8,456 nucleotides of DNA from Chlamydiota bacterium (GCA_023265495.1 JAHFTP010000066.1:1-8456), one strand, 5' to 3'. Positions 1 to 6,945 are shown, counted from the first letter of the stretch. Numbers and translations are program-made. The notes: generated from the letters alone by a model not told the origin.

Positions 1-1
1 T

Positions 2-3000
2 CTACCATTGCGTATTTTGAGCAGCAGCTTCTTGCTCCAAGCTAGCTTGTTTGAGGGTAGATAGGTAGGAAGAGTTCCCTTGTTTCTGAATGATTTCTCT
101 CCATTTATGGATCATCTGTGCAGCAAGGGGAGCAGCTTCTTTTCCTCCTGCATCGCTAAATCTTAAGTAAACAACCACTACAATTTCAGGATCTCCAAAA
201 GAGGTCGCTCCCTTTGTTTCTGGAGAAAAGCTGATGCAACCAAACCAAATATGGTTATTGATTTCTGCTTTTGACTGCGCATCGATCCATTGTTTATATA
301 ATATCTCTGCCGTCCCTGTTTTTCCGATCATCTGCTGCTGAAGATCGGTGTAGTTTTGCATGGTAGTGGGAGACTGAAATAAGGCTCGTATCACATTCGG
401 TCTTGCCGTTCCCTTAGGGCCAATCACTACTCTATTCATGCCATCAAATAAGAGGTCTTGGACTTCTTGCGGCATGGGCAGTCGTCTTTTTATTTCTGAT
501 TTGTTGATATGGATGGAGCTGGGCTCTTGTATAGAGAGCGCTTCCGTAAACAGGGGGAAATCAATACCGATAAGCGCTAGCTCTGCTTGGAACGGGAACG
601 CAAGCGATTCTGAGCTCTCTTCAACAGTGTGAGGGTGTTTTTTTCCTGCAGTAAGCTCGACAATTTTAGGTTTAAATACATTCCCGTTATTTGCTATTGC
701 AGAAAGCATCACTGCTGTCTGCAGCGGAGTCACTACGAGAGAGTGTTGCCCCATCGCAAAAGAATAGAGTCCTGTCCTATTTTCTGACAAATCGTTACAT
801 ACATTACCTGCAATTTCACCAGGGAGATCGATGCCTGTCTTACTGCCAAAGCTAAAGTCCTTGGTGGTGTTTTCTATGTTTTTTGCATCAGCTATATGCT
901 CTGCTAGAAGATAGGCAAAATACATATTACTAGATTGCTCTATGGCTCCGGTGATGTCAATTTTTCCTATGTTGGGGTGACTCCTTGGTAATTTGCCGCC
1001 CTTAAAAAGACGTTTAATCGGCTGACCATCTAAAGTGAATCCAAGGATTTGGTTGTTACTGCCGCTCTTTTCTGGACTGAGCTGGTCTATAAGAGTTAAG
1101 GGATTGAGGAAACGGAGGCTCATATGGTTCTCTTTTAAGTATGCATAACGCTCTTTTAATGCCTCATAAGCCACAACGAGTTTGAATACGGACCCCTGAG
1201 GCGCTGCCTGCCTAAATGCTTGCGATCTTCCAAAACCAAATCCAGCGAGGGGATAATAGGCCCCTGCGAGGTGTTTTTCTTTTTGGACCCCTTCCGTATT
1301 TCTTATGTAGCGGTATTTTCCGTATAGAGGACGGGTAAGTTCGTCAAATGAACGCATCATTTTTACGTATTTCACCGCCAAAACAGGCTCAAAAGGCTGA
1401 AGGGCCTGCGCAATCTTTTTGGTGTGCTCCTCTATGTTGTTGGATGTATTTCTCAGCTTGATCAGCTCTTCTAGATAAGGAGCCAGCTGAGGATAATCTT
1501 GCACTTGTATTCTTATGCTGCCGTGGACATAGGTGTCTAGAAAAAGCCATTTGCATGTATGCCAGAATTCTTTGAACAAGGCTTTTTCTACTTTGGCCAG
1601 ATATTCGGTATAAGGCTGCACATATTTTTTTTGCTCTTTTTCTTCTTTTCTCTTTTGTTTGATGAATTCTTTAAAATAGGTTTTTTTCCATGTTTGAAAA
1701 TCGAGGTCGTGATGCAGTTTGTGTATTTGTTCATAGAGAAAAGCTTGGACTATGTTGATAGATTGATTCATCTCCCTAAATGTAGCTATGCTCTGCGAGC
1801 CAAAAGCGTTTACTACTTCACTATCCATTTTGTCTTCGTCGAGAATGATTCTGCAAAGATCGATGACTAGCACCTTATCGTCATTATACGCAATAGAGGA
1901 GAGGTATTCGTCCAGGTACCGTTTGTATTCTTGAACCGCTTGTGCATTTTCTATGAGTTTGGCTTTGATCAGTTCCTTTGTCTCTATTAATAGGTTCTTT
2001 TTGATTGGAACGTGCGGATGCTGGCTGTAGAGCACTTGTATGAGAGCTGCTGCGTCATCGTGTTCTACAAGGAAGAGTAAGTCTTTGATCGTTTTTTGGA
2101 TGTAATAGACTGTTTTGATGTTTTCCATTTTGTCTATGGATCTTCTGATGGCTCCGTCAGAAGGTAGTATGGTGTCTAAGTAGGTTCCCCAATGCAAAGG
2201 CTTTGTTTCCTCATAAAATTGGTCAGTAACAAAAGAAAAGCGCTCTCTTGATAACACCTTTTTTCCGTCCCAGATAGCTCCTACATGAGATTCATTTTCT
2301 GTCCACTGCTCAATAGCCATTTGCTTTTGTTTCTTCTCTAGGATGTCTTGTGCGGGGATGAAATCATTGGGATCAAAGCGTGGATAGGAGGCGAGGGCCA
2401 GCACATCTCCCGTTTTAGGGTCCATGGCGACGATAGCCCCCCCCTTAATCCATGGTCTTGCAAGGCCTGTCTTGCTTCTCCTATCCCTTTCATCGCGCAG
2501 AGCTTCATTATGTGACAAAAGAGCCTCTGCATATTGTTGCAACTCTGCCGAGAGGGAAAGCAAGACCCTCTGTCCGCTGATCCCCTTTTTGCTGCCGGGG
2601 AGCTCTCTTAAACAATTTCCTTTGGGATCAATTTCATAAAGACGCTTTCCATAAAAACCTCTTAATTCCTCGTCATACATCGCTTCGATCCCTGTTTTTC
2701 CTACAAGGTCATTGATGGTATACGCTTTTAATTGCAGCTCTTTAAGATGATTTCTTACTTCAATAGGATTGTCATACCCCATTGGGAGGGGGACGAGTTC
2801 TTCATTATCTCGCCGCGTCAGATAAGTTTGAAGAGACTGCATCTCTTCCGCTATGGACAGAAATTCCTTTTGGCTAATAGCTCCTAGATAGCCTAGAACG
2901 TCACATCCCGTTTTCCCTTGAGGATAGACGCGCTTGAAGACTTTTTGCGCTTCCATCCCCGCCCAGTCTTTTTGTCGCGCTTTTAATGCGTAGTATTCTT

Positions 3001-3460
3001 GCTCCGACAGATTCTCTTTGATAGAAAATGCTGTTTGAGGAAACAGGCAAGCTTTGGCATGAATGGTATCTTCAATGCCTTCTGCATCCATATGCAGCTC
3101 CTCTGCTAACATGAGGGAAAGCTTTTTTATGTAGGCATTTCTTGAAAACTCTTTACTTCTCTTTCCGCCGCTTTCCTTCTTCCAGGTGATGCTAGGAATA
3201 CGTCTTATGTCTGCATAACGGACGGTAGCGTTATATTGGATTTGGTTGGTGGCCAGCGGAATATTGAATCGGTCCCTTATCGTTCCTCTTTCTACAGACT
3301 CTATAATAGATTTTCTTTGAGGTTTTTTGGCTTTTAATACATGCTCTTCATGCTGAATGCAGCTTAAGTACCACACCCTAATTAGGATAAGAAGGAAGGC
3401 AAGTAAGATGATGTTTAAGACGCGGTTGGCTTTGTCTGGTATGCTAAGATCTGGTCTCAT
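2..3460 (-). CDS. pbpB: Penicillin-binding protein 2, class B transpeptidase with large insertion
   Basis: Monofunctional DD-transpeptidase that cross-links peptidoglycan stem peptides at the outer face of the inner membrane. A short N-terminal tail precedes one membrane segment (about residues 14-32), giving the usual type II topology. The class B dimerisation-domain motif RGTIRDRFNIPLA lies at 58-70 and KTGIEAMYDEELRG at 255-268. The transpeptidase domain begins near GGAIVAMDPKTGDVLALASY (340-359). All three catalytic motifs are intact: S757-V-F-K760 with the nucleophilic serine, S843-S844-N845, and K1047-T-G-T1050. Between the domain start and SxxK lie about 350 extra residues (roughly 370-730), charged and apparently helical; a smaller extra stretch lies near 935-990. 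At 1152 residues it is nearly twice E. coli PBP2 (633), whereas I recall chlamydial PBP2 being over 1000. The ATG at 3460 places the membrane segment correctly and has only a weak GAAG ribosome site. The gene is complete, ending one base from the window edge, and is divergent from tRNA-Gly and rpsB. Confidence 0.93.
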   Translation of the reverse strand: MRPDLSIPDKANRVLNIILLAFLLILIRVWYLSCIQHEEHVLKAKKPQRKSIIESVERGTIRDRFNIPLATNQIQYNATVRYADIRRIPSITWKKESGGKRSKEFSRNAYIKKLSLMLAEELHMDAEGIEDTIHAKACLFPQTAFSIKENLSEQEYYALKARQKDWAGMEAQKVFKRVYPQGKTGCDVLGYLGAISQKEFLSIAEEMQSLQTYLTRRDNEELVPLPMGYDNPIEVRNHLKELQLKAYTINDLVGKTGIEAMYDEELRGFYGKRLYEIDPKGNCLRELPGSKKGISGQRVLLSLSAELQQYAEALLSHNEALRDERDRRSKTGLARPWIKGGAIVAMDPKTGDVLALASYPRFDPNDFIPAQDILEKKQKQMAIEQWTENESHVGAIWDGKKVLSRERFSFVTDQFYEETKPLHWGTYLDTILPSDGAIRRSIDKMENIKTVYYIQKTIKDLLFLVEHDDAAALIQVLYSQHPHVPIKKNLLIETKELIKAKLIENAQAVQEYKRYLDEYLSSIAYNDDKVLVIDLCRIILDEDKMDSEVVNAFGSQSIATFREMNQSINIVQAFLYEQIHKLHHDLDFQTWKKTYFKEFIKQKRKEEKEQKKYVQPYTEYLAKVEKALFKEFWHTCKWLFLDTYVHGSIRIQVQDYPQLAPYLEELIKLRNTSNNIEEHTKKIAQALQPFEPVLAVKYVKMMRSFDELTRPLYGKYRYIRNTEGVQKEKHLAGAYYPLAGFGFGRSQAFRQAAPQGSVFKLVVAYEALKERYAYLKENHMSLRFLNPLTLIDQLSPEKSGSNNQILGFTLDGQPIKRLFKGGKLPRSHPNIGKIDITGAIEQSSNMYFAYLLAEHIADAKNIENTTKDFSFGSKTGIDLPGEIAGNVCNDLSENRTGLYSFAMGQHSLVVTPLQTAVMLSAIANNGNVFKPKIVELTAGKKHPHTVEESSESLAFPFQAELALIGIDFPLFTEALSIQEPSSIHINKSEIKRRLPMPQEVQDLLFDGMNRVVIGPKGTARPNVIRALFQSPTTMQNYTDLQQQMIGKTGTAEILYKQWIDAQSKAEINNHIWFGCISFSPETKGATSFGDPEIVVVVYLRFSDAGGKEAAPLAAQMIHKWREIIQKQGNSSYLSTLKQASLEQEAAAQNTQW

Positions 3461-3586
3461 GTCTTCAGTACTGGTGTTTGCTTTTAGCTTAGAAATTTTG
3501 AAGGAATTTTTCTACTGAAAAGCGTTATTTTCTCCCACCAAATAGGAAATAATTAGCAAAACCTCATGATTTTAATGAGAAAATTC

Positions 3587-3616
3587 TTGGAAAAAATTCT
3601 TCTGCTGGTGTACAAC
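3587..3616 (+). promoter_or_regulatory. Candidate sigma-70-type promoter for tRNA-Gly
   Basis: TTGGAA at 3587-3592 and TACAAC at 3611-3616 are separated by 18 bases. Each matches the -35 or -10 consensus at four of six positions. Predicted initiation near 3623 would leave a leader of about 11 bases before the mature tRNA. This is read by eye only. No equally good minus-strand promoter for the divergent PBP gene was found in 3461-3633. Confidence 0.4.
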
Positions 3617-3633
3617 ATCTTACTGTGCGTTGA

Positions 3634-3704
3634 GCGCCTGTAGTTCAATGGTAGAACCGTAGCCTTCCAAGCTACTTGTGTCAGTTCGATTCTGATCAGG
3701 CGCT
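3634..3704 (+). tRNA. tRNA-Gly (anticodon UCC)
   Basis: A full cloverleaf can be drawn. The acceptor stem GCGCCTG (3634-3640) pairs with CAGGCGC (3697-3703), and T3704 is the discriminator. The D stem is GTTC/GAAC (3643-3646 with 3654-3657). The anticodon stem GTAGC/GCTAC encloses loop CTTCCAA, with anticodon TCC at 3666-3668, reading GGA and possibly other glycine codons by wobble. The T stem GTCAG/CTGAT has one G-U pair around loop TTCGATT. The 3' CCA is not encoded, so it must be added by CCA-adding enzyme. The gene sits between the PBP2 gene and rpsB, the slot where I recall Chlamydia having ompA. A short T run follows, but with no hairpin beyond the acceptor arm. Confidence 0.96.
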
Positions 3705-3729
3705 TTTTCCTTCGTTATAAACCTTAACA

Positions 3730-3757
3730 TTAACCAAGACCGAAATCCTCTTAAAAT
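3730..3757 (+). promoter_or_regulatory. Candidate promoter of the rpsB-tsf-pyrH-frr operon
   Basis: TTAACC at 3730-3735 (four of six -35 matches) and TAAAAT at 3752-3757 (five of six -10 matches) are separated by 16 bases. Transcription would begin near 3764, giving an rpsB leader of about 37 bases. A second -35-like hexamer, TTAACA at 3724-3729, is a closer match but lies too far upstream (22-base spacing). Transcription running in from tRNA-Gly is the alternative source of operon mRNA. Confidence 0.35.
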
Positions 3758-3773
3758 ATAAAGAAAAGAGGAT
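3745..3773. repeat. 8-bp perfect inverted repeat in the rpsB leader
   Basis: ATCCTCTT at 3745-3752 is the exact reverse complement of AAGAGGAT at 3766-3773, with a 13-base A-rich spacer. It overlaps the candidate -10 element. If transcription started at that promoter, only the right arm would be in the RNA, so the repeat would act as a DNA operator. If RNA reads through from tRNA-Gly, the repeat could form a hairpin just upstream of the rpsB ribosome site. It lacks a T tract, so it is unlikely to be an intrinsic terminator. Confidence 0.5.
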
Positions 3774-3787
3774 GCCGTCGTCAACAT

Positions 3788-3793
3788 AAAGGG
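3788..3793 (+). promoter_or_regulatory. Ribosome binding site supporting the TTG start of rpsB
   Basis: AAAGGG at 3788-3793 lies 7 bases before the TTG at 3801, which is normal Shine-Dalgarno spacing. No in-frame ATG or GTG occurs just upstream. The next in-frame ATG would remove the conserved S2 N-terminal signature, so this site decides the start. Confidence 0.7.
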
Positions 3794-3800
3794 ACAAGGC

Positions 3801-4601
3801 TTGGCAACACAACAGTATCCTGAAGTAACTATAAAAGATTTACTTGAAAGTGGTGCGCATTTTGGGCACCAAAAGCACCGTTGGAATCCGAAGATGAAGA
3901 GATTCATTTTTGAAGAACGCAACGGAATTTATATCATAGACTTAGCTAAGACCATGCAACAAATCCGCAGTGGTATGCAGGTGGTAAAAGAGATCATTGG
4001 CAAGAGAAAGTCCATCCTCTTCGTAGGCACAAAAAAACAAGCAAAAAGCGTTGTGCGCGAATGTGCAGAAGAGTGTGGAGAGTTCTATGTATGCGAGCGT
4101 TGGCTCGGAGGCATGCTCACCAACTTAGCAACCATTCGTCAATCAGTGAAGTCGTTAGAGCGTATTGAAAAACGAATTTCTTCCGGGGGAGAAGGCCTGA
4201 CAAAAAAGGAAATATCTCTGATGGGAAAAGACCAAATAAAACTAGATAAAAACCTCTCCGGAATCAGAGCTATGCGCAAAATGCCGGGGCTTGTCGTGGT
4301 AGTAGATCCAAGTAAAGAACACATCGCTGTGGCAGAAGCTAATAAACTAGGCATTCCTGTGCTTGGCCTTGTGGATACAAATTGCGATCCAGACCCTATA
4401 GACCATGTGATTGCATGTAATGATGACGCATTAAAGAGCATTAAGCTGATTTTACAGTCTCTTGCACAAGCGATCATTGAAAAGAAAGGGGAAATGCAAG
4501 TGCCTATTTCCAAAGGAGATGAGACGCAAGGGATGATAGAAGAAGGGTTAGAGGGTTCCTCTGAATTTTCTGGAAAAGATGACGAAGAAAGCGGAGAGTA
4601 G
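3801..4601 (+). CDS. rpsB: 30S ribosomal protein S2
   Basis: Small-subunit ribosomal protein that binds late in 30S assembly near the head-body junction and helps position S1 and the mRNA exit region. The 266-residue product carries the N-terminal S2 signature LLESGAHFGHQKHRWNP (14-30), then FIFEERNGIYIIDLAKT (35-51), the family stretch ILFVGTKKQAK, the RWLGGMLTN motif, and PGLVVVVDPSKEHIAVAEA followed by LGIPVLGLVDTNCDPD. The tail is acidic and Ser/Gly-rich and extends past the 241 residues of the E. coli protein. Translation starts at TTG, supported by AAAGGG at 3788-3793. It is the first gene of a four-gene operon; the stop codon is one base from the tsf ATG, so the two are probably translationally coupled. 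The leader holds an inverted repeat that could be regulatory. Confidence 0.97.
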   Translation: MATQQYPEVTIKDLLESGAHFGHQKHRWNPKMKRFIFEERNGIYIIDLAKTMQQIRSGMQVVKEIIGKRKSILFVGTKKQAKSVVRECAEECGEFYVCERWLGGMLTNLATIRQSVKSLERIEKRISSGGEGLTKKEISLMGKDQIKLDKNLSGIRAMRKMPGLVVVVDPSKEHIAVAEANKLGIPVLGLVDTNCDPDPIDHVIACNDDALKSIKLILQSLAQAIIEKKGEMQVPISKGDETQGMIEEGLEGSSEFSGKDDEESGE

Positions 4602-4602
4602 C

Positions 4603-5448
4603 ATGAAAATCACAGCAGAAATGGTAAAAGAGCTCCGCGATCGTACCGGAGTAAGCATGGGCAAATGCAAAGAAGCACTCGAGCAATCTTCTGCAGATAT
4701 GGAAAAGGCCATTGACTTTTTAAGAAAAGCAGGAATGGCCGGTGCAGTGAAAAAAGAGGGAAGAGAAGTCAACGAAGGACTTATTGGTTTTTCAGAGTCT
4801 GATAAAGCTGTTGCCATTATCGAGGTGAATACAGAAACAGACTTTGTTGCGCAAAATGAGCGTTTCAAGCAATTTCTCAAAGATGTAGCGGCTGAGGCTG
4901 CTGATGCGTTGATTTCCTCTTTAGAAGATTTGCTAAAGAAGCCCTATAGCAAAGACAAGTCTCTCACTGTTGATCAGTACAGAGCATTAACGATGCAAAG
5001 CCTTGGAGAAAATATCCAAATGAAAAGACTCTTGCTGCTCCCTAAAGGAGCGGATGTTTCTGTGGGTATATACTCTCACATGAACGGTAAGATTGTTACT
5101 GCAGTGGTTCTTGCCGGGGGCGCTGGTGCGGAATCTCTAGCTAGAGAAATCGCCATGCATACGGCTGCTGAATCTCCTGACTATTTGCGTCCAGAAGAAG
5201 TTCCTCACGATGTGAGAGTAAGAGAGGAAGAGATAGCCAGAGGACAGGTCCAAGGAAAACCTGCTAACATCGTTGATAAAATTGTTGAAGGCAAACTCAA
5301 AGCCTTCTATGATCAAGTATGTTTGATCTGTCAGAAATTTGTGAAGGACAATAGCCTTACAATTACTGATGTGCTAAATGCAGAATCCAAAAGACTAGGT
5401 AAACAGCTATCCATCAGAAGTTTCGTCCGGTGGAAAGTTGGAGGATAG
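4603..5448 (+). CDS. tsf: Translation elongation factor Ts
   Basis: Guanine-nucleotide exchange factor that releases GDP from EF-Tu so that EF-Tu can rebind GTP and aminoacyl-tRNA in the cytoplasm. The N-terminal UBA-like domain (about 1-50) contains LRDRTGVSMGKCKEAL (11-26). The TDFV motif is at 79-82, whose Asp80-Phe81 pair is the element that in E. coli EF-Ts intrudes at the EF-Tu Mg2+ site. Core subdomains follow with GENIQMKRL and IAMHTAAESPDYL. The 281-residue length matches the family (E. coli 283; Chlamydia about 282). I chose the ATG at 4603 over an in-frame ATG at 4579, because 4579 lies inside rpsB and adds eight non-family residues. GGAGAG at 4593-4598, within the end of rpsB, is its ribosome site. 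The pairing with rpsB is widespread in bacteria. Confidence 0.97.
   Translation: MKITAEMVKELRDRTGVSMGKCKEALEQSSADMEKAIDFLRKAGMAGAVKKEGREVNEGLIGFSESDKAVAIIEVNTETDFVAQNERFKQFLKDVAAEAADALISSLEDLLKKPYSKDKSLTVDQYRALTMQSLGENIQMKRLLLLPKGADVSVGIYSHMNGKIVTAVVLAGGAGAESLAREIAMHTAAESPDYLRPEEVPHDVRVREEEIARGQVQGKPANIVDKIVEGKLKAFYDQVCLICQKFVKDNSLTITDVLNAESKRLGKQLSIRSFVRWKVGG
5440..5444 (+). promoter_or_regulatory. Ribosome binding site of pyrH, inside the tsf 3' end
   Basis: GGAGG at 5440-5444 lies 10 bases before a TTG at 5455 and 13 bases before the adjacent ATG at 5458. It is the strongest Shine-Dalgarno in the operon. The spacing favours TTG, while codon preference favours ATG; the two starts differ by one residue. 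Confidence 0.7.
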
Positions 5449-5457
5449 GATTTTTTG

Positions 5458-6177
5458 ATGAGTAAAAAACCTCTTTATCGGCGGGTACTACTAAAGCTGT
5501 CTGGAGAAGCTCTCACCGGAGAGCAGAAGTTTGGTATAGAACATCAATCTTGCCAGCAAATAGCCCAAGCCATTAAGGAGGTTTGCGATCTCGGTATTGA
5601 AATTGGCGTTGTTGTGGGCGGCGGTAACGTCTTTCGTGGCGCCCAAGCCGTGGAGTTCGGGTTTGCAAGAACTCCAGCAGACCAAGTGGGAATGCTAGCC
5701 ACCATCATTAACGGGATGGTATTGCAACAGTCTTTATCAGTGCTTGGTATAAGCTCTATCGTGATGAGTGGCCTTAGTTGTTCCGTTGTAGAGGAATATA
5801 TCTGGGCCAGGGCGATGAGTTTTCTGCAAAATAAAACGGTCGTCATTTTTGTAGGGGGGACAGGCAATCCCTATTTTACTACAGATACCGCAGCCGCTCT
5901 TCGCGCCAGCGAAATTCAAGCAGAAATCGTCTTAAAAGCCACCAAAGTAGATGGCATCTATGATGCCGATCCAAAGAAAAATCCTAAGGCAAAGAAATAC
6001 GATCGAGTTTCCTATGCTGAGGTATTAGCTAAGCAGCTCAACGTTATGGATGCTACGGCTATCGCTCTTTGCAGGGAGAATAGCATCCCTATTTTCGTAT
6101 TCAATCTATTTGAGAAAAATGCCTTTGTAAGAGCCGTCTGTGAAAACACAGGTGGAACACTTGTTCATGGAGAGTAA
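5458..6177 (+). CDS. pyrH: UMP kinase (uridylate kinase)
   Basis: Phosphorylates UMP to UDP using ATP, feeding UTP and CTP synthesis in the cytoplasm. Bacterial UMP kinases belong to the amino-acid-kinase fold and are typically hexamers regulated by UTP and GTP. The 239-residue product shows KLSGEAL (13-19), GGGNVFRG (54-61), DQVGMLATIING (75-86), GGTGNPYFTTDTAAALRASE (133-152), KATKVDGIYDADP (160-172, nucleotide site) and MDATAIALCREN (197-208). Length is normal for the family. The start could be the TTG three bases upstream. It follows tsf by nine bases and precedes frr by two. The order rpsB-tsf-pyrH-frr is a conserved bacterial cluster that ties nucleotide supply to translation genes. Confidence 0.97.
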   Translation: MSKKPLYRRVLLKLSGEALTGEQKFGIEHQSCQQIAQAIKEVCDLGIEIGVVVGGGNVFRGAQAVEFGFARTPADQVGMLATIINGMVLQQSLSVLGISSIVMSGLSCSVVEEYIWARAMSFLQNKTVVIFVGGTGNPYFTTDTAAALRASEIQAEIVLKATKVDGIYDADPKKNPKAKKYDRVSYAEVLAKQLNVMDATAIALCRENSIPIFVFNLFEKNAFVRAVCENTGGTLVHGE

Positions 6178-6179
6178 AG

Positions 6180-6731
6180 ATGAGTATTGTTGAAGAGACA
6201 AAAAAGAAAATGCGAGCCTCTATTGACCATTTCAAACAAGATTTAAAAAACCTGCGAACAGGTAGAGCCAATCCTTCTGTTTTGGATGGGGTTTCTGTTG
6301 AAGTATACGGTTCCCAGATGAGATTAAAAGAGTTGGCTAACGTGACAGCCCCAGAAGCGAGGCAACTGCTCGTTACACCATTCGATCCCCAAACAGCAGG
6401 GGCGATTTCTAAAGGCATTGAAAAAGCCAACTTGAACTTGCAACCCATCCTGGATGGACACGTGATTCGTATCAACATTCCCCCTATGGACGAAGCCACA
6501 CGTAAAGAGATGGTCAAGCAAGGAAAAAAGAAAGTCGAAGAAACAAAAGTGGTCATTCGTGAGATTAGAAGAAAAAATAATGAACTCGTCCGCAAACAAA
6601 AAGCAGATGGAGATCTCACGGAAGATGTGATGAAGAAAATGGAAAAAAATATCCAAGAACTCACAGACCAGTGTTGCAAAGAAGTAGATGATCTCATGGC
6701 GACAAAAGAAAAAGAAATAATGACGGTTTAA
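6180..6731 (+). CDS. frr: Ribosome recycling factor
   Basis: With EF-G, splits post-termination ribosomes so that subunits can be reused. The 183-residue product has the RRF two-domain pattern. Domain I combines helix 1 (about 1-29, ending LRTGRANPSVLDG at 25-37) with two long C-terminal helices (about 105-183), including EATRKEMVKQGKKKVEE and VVIREIRRKNN, whose arginines match those contacting 23S rRNA. Domain II (about 31-103) contains VEVYGSQMRLKELANVTAPEA and the hinge-side NIPPM. Length is typical (185 in E. coli). ATG at 6180 has GGAGAG at 6169-6174 in the pyrH tail. It is the last protein gene of the operon; tRNA-Glu follows after 58 bases with no convincing terminator. Confidence 0.97.
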   Translation: MSIVEETKKKMRASIDHFKQDLKNLRTGRANPSVLDGVSVEVYGSQMRLKELANVTAPEARQLLVTPFDPQTAGAISKGIEKANLNLQPILDGHVIRINIPPMDEATRKEMVKQGKKKVEETKVVIREIRRKNNELVRKQKADGDLTEDVMKKMEKNIQELTDQCCKEVDDLMATKEKEIMTV

Positions 6732-6789
6732 TACTTGCAAAAAATGGGTGGGGCAAGTTAAGATTGCAGCCACTTATATTAATGAAAAT

Positions 6790-6864
6790 GGCCCCATCGT
6801 CTAGCCTGGCCTAGGACATCAGATTTTCATTCTGCGAACAGGGGTTCGAATCCCCTTGGGGTCA
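6790..6864 (+). tRNA. tRNA-Glu (anticodon UUC)
   Basis: The acceptor stem GGCCCCA (6790-6796) pairs with TGGGGTC (6857-6863) including one G-U, and A6864 is the discriminator. The anticodon stem holds loop TTTTCAT with anticodon TTC at 6826-6828, reading GAA/GAG. The outermost anticodon-stem pair is a T-C mismatch (T6819 with C6835). The T stem AGGGG/CCCCT encloses TTCGAAT. CCA is not encoded. The gene lies 58 bases after frr and 8 bases before tRNA-Lys on the same strand, so the two are probably one transcript. Chlamydiae make Glu-tRNA both for translation and as the precursor of haem-type tetrapyrroles. Confidence 0.95.
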
Positions 6865-6872
6865 TACGTTAC

Positions 6873-6945
6873 GAGACTTTAGCTCAGTCGGTAGAGCATC
6901 TCACTTTTAATGAGAGGGTCGATGGTTCGAGTCCATCAAGTCTCA
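6873..6945 (+). tRNA. tRNA-Lys (anticodon UUU)
   Basis: The acceptor stem GAGACTT (6873-6879) pairs with AAGTCTC (6938-6944), with A6945 as discriminator. The D arm contains AGCTCAGTCGGTAGAGC. The anticodon stem TCTCA/TGAGA encloses CTTTTAA with anticodon TTT at 6906-6908. The T arm GATGG/CCATC encloses TTCGAGT. All stems pair, and CCA is not encoded. It is in tandem with tRNA-Glu. A T-rich stretch follows, but no separate hairpin is visible, so the 3' end of this transcript is not defined by the sequence. Confidence 0.96.

Noticed and set aside
1559..1870. Plus-strand open frame of 103 codons opposite the PBP2 insertion
   Set aside because: The product is a Phe-rich string typical of the antisense of Lys/Glu-rich coding DNA, with no ribosome site; the minus-strand frame carries the clear PBP motifs.
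3620..3922. Minus-strand frame across tRNA-Gly and the start of rpsB
   Set aside because: It would run through a tRNA gene and the rpsB leader; no ribosome site or family resemblance.
6735..6757. Terminator after frr (CTTGC...GCAAG)
   Set aside because: A five-base-pair stem with a loop of more than ten bases and no T tract; too weak to call.
6101..6773. Minus-strand open frames opposite pyrH and frr
   Set aside because: They are Phe/Ser-rich antisense shadows of the Lys-rich RRF gene, with no recognisable domain.
6752..6780. Promoter for tRNA-Glu (TATATT at 6775-6780)
   Set aside because: The hexamer 17 bases upstream is GGCAAG, which does not resemble a -35, and AT-rich hexamers are common here; kept only as part of the read-through observation.
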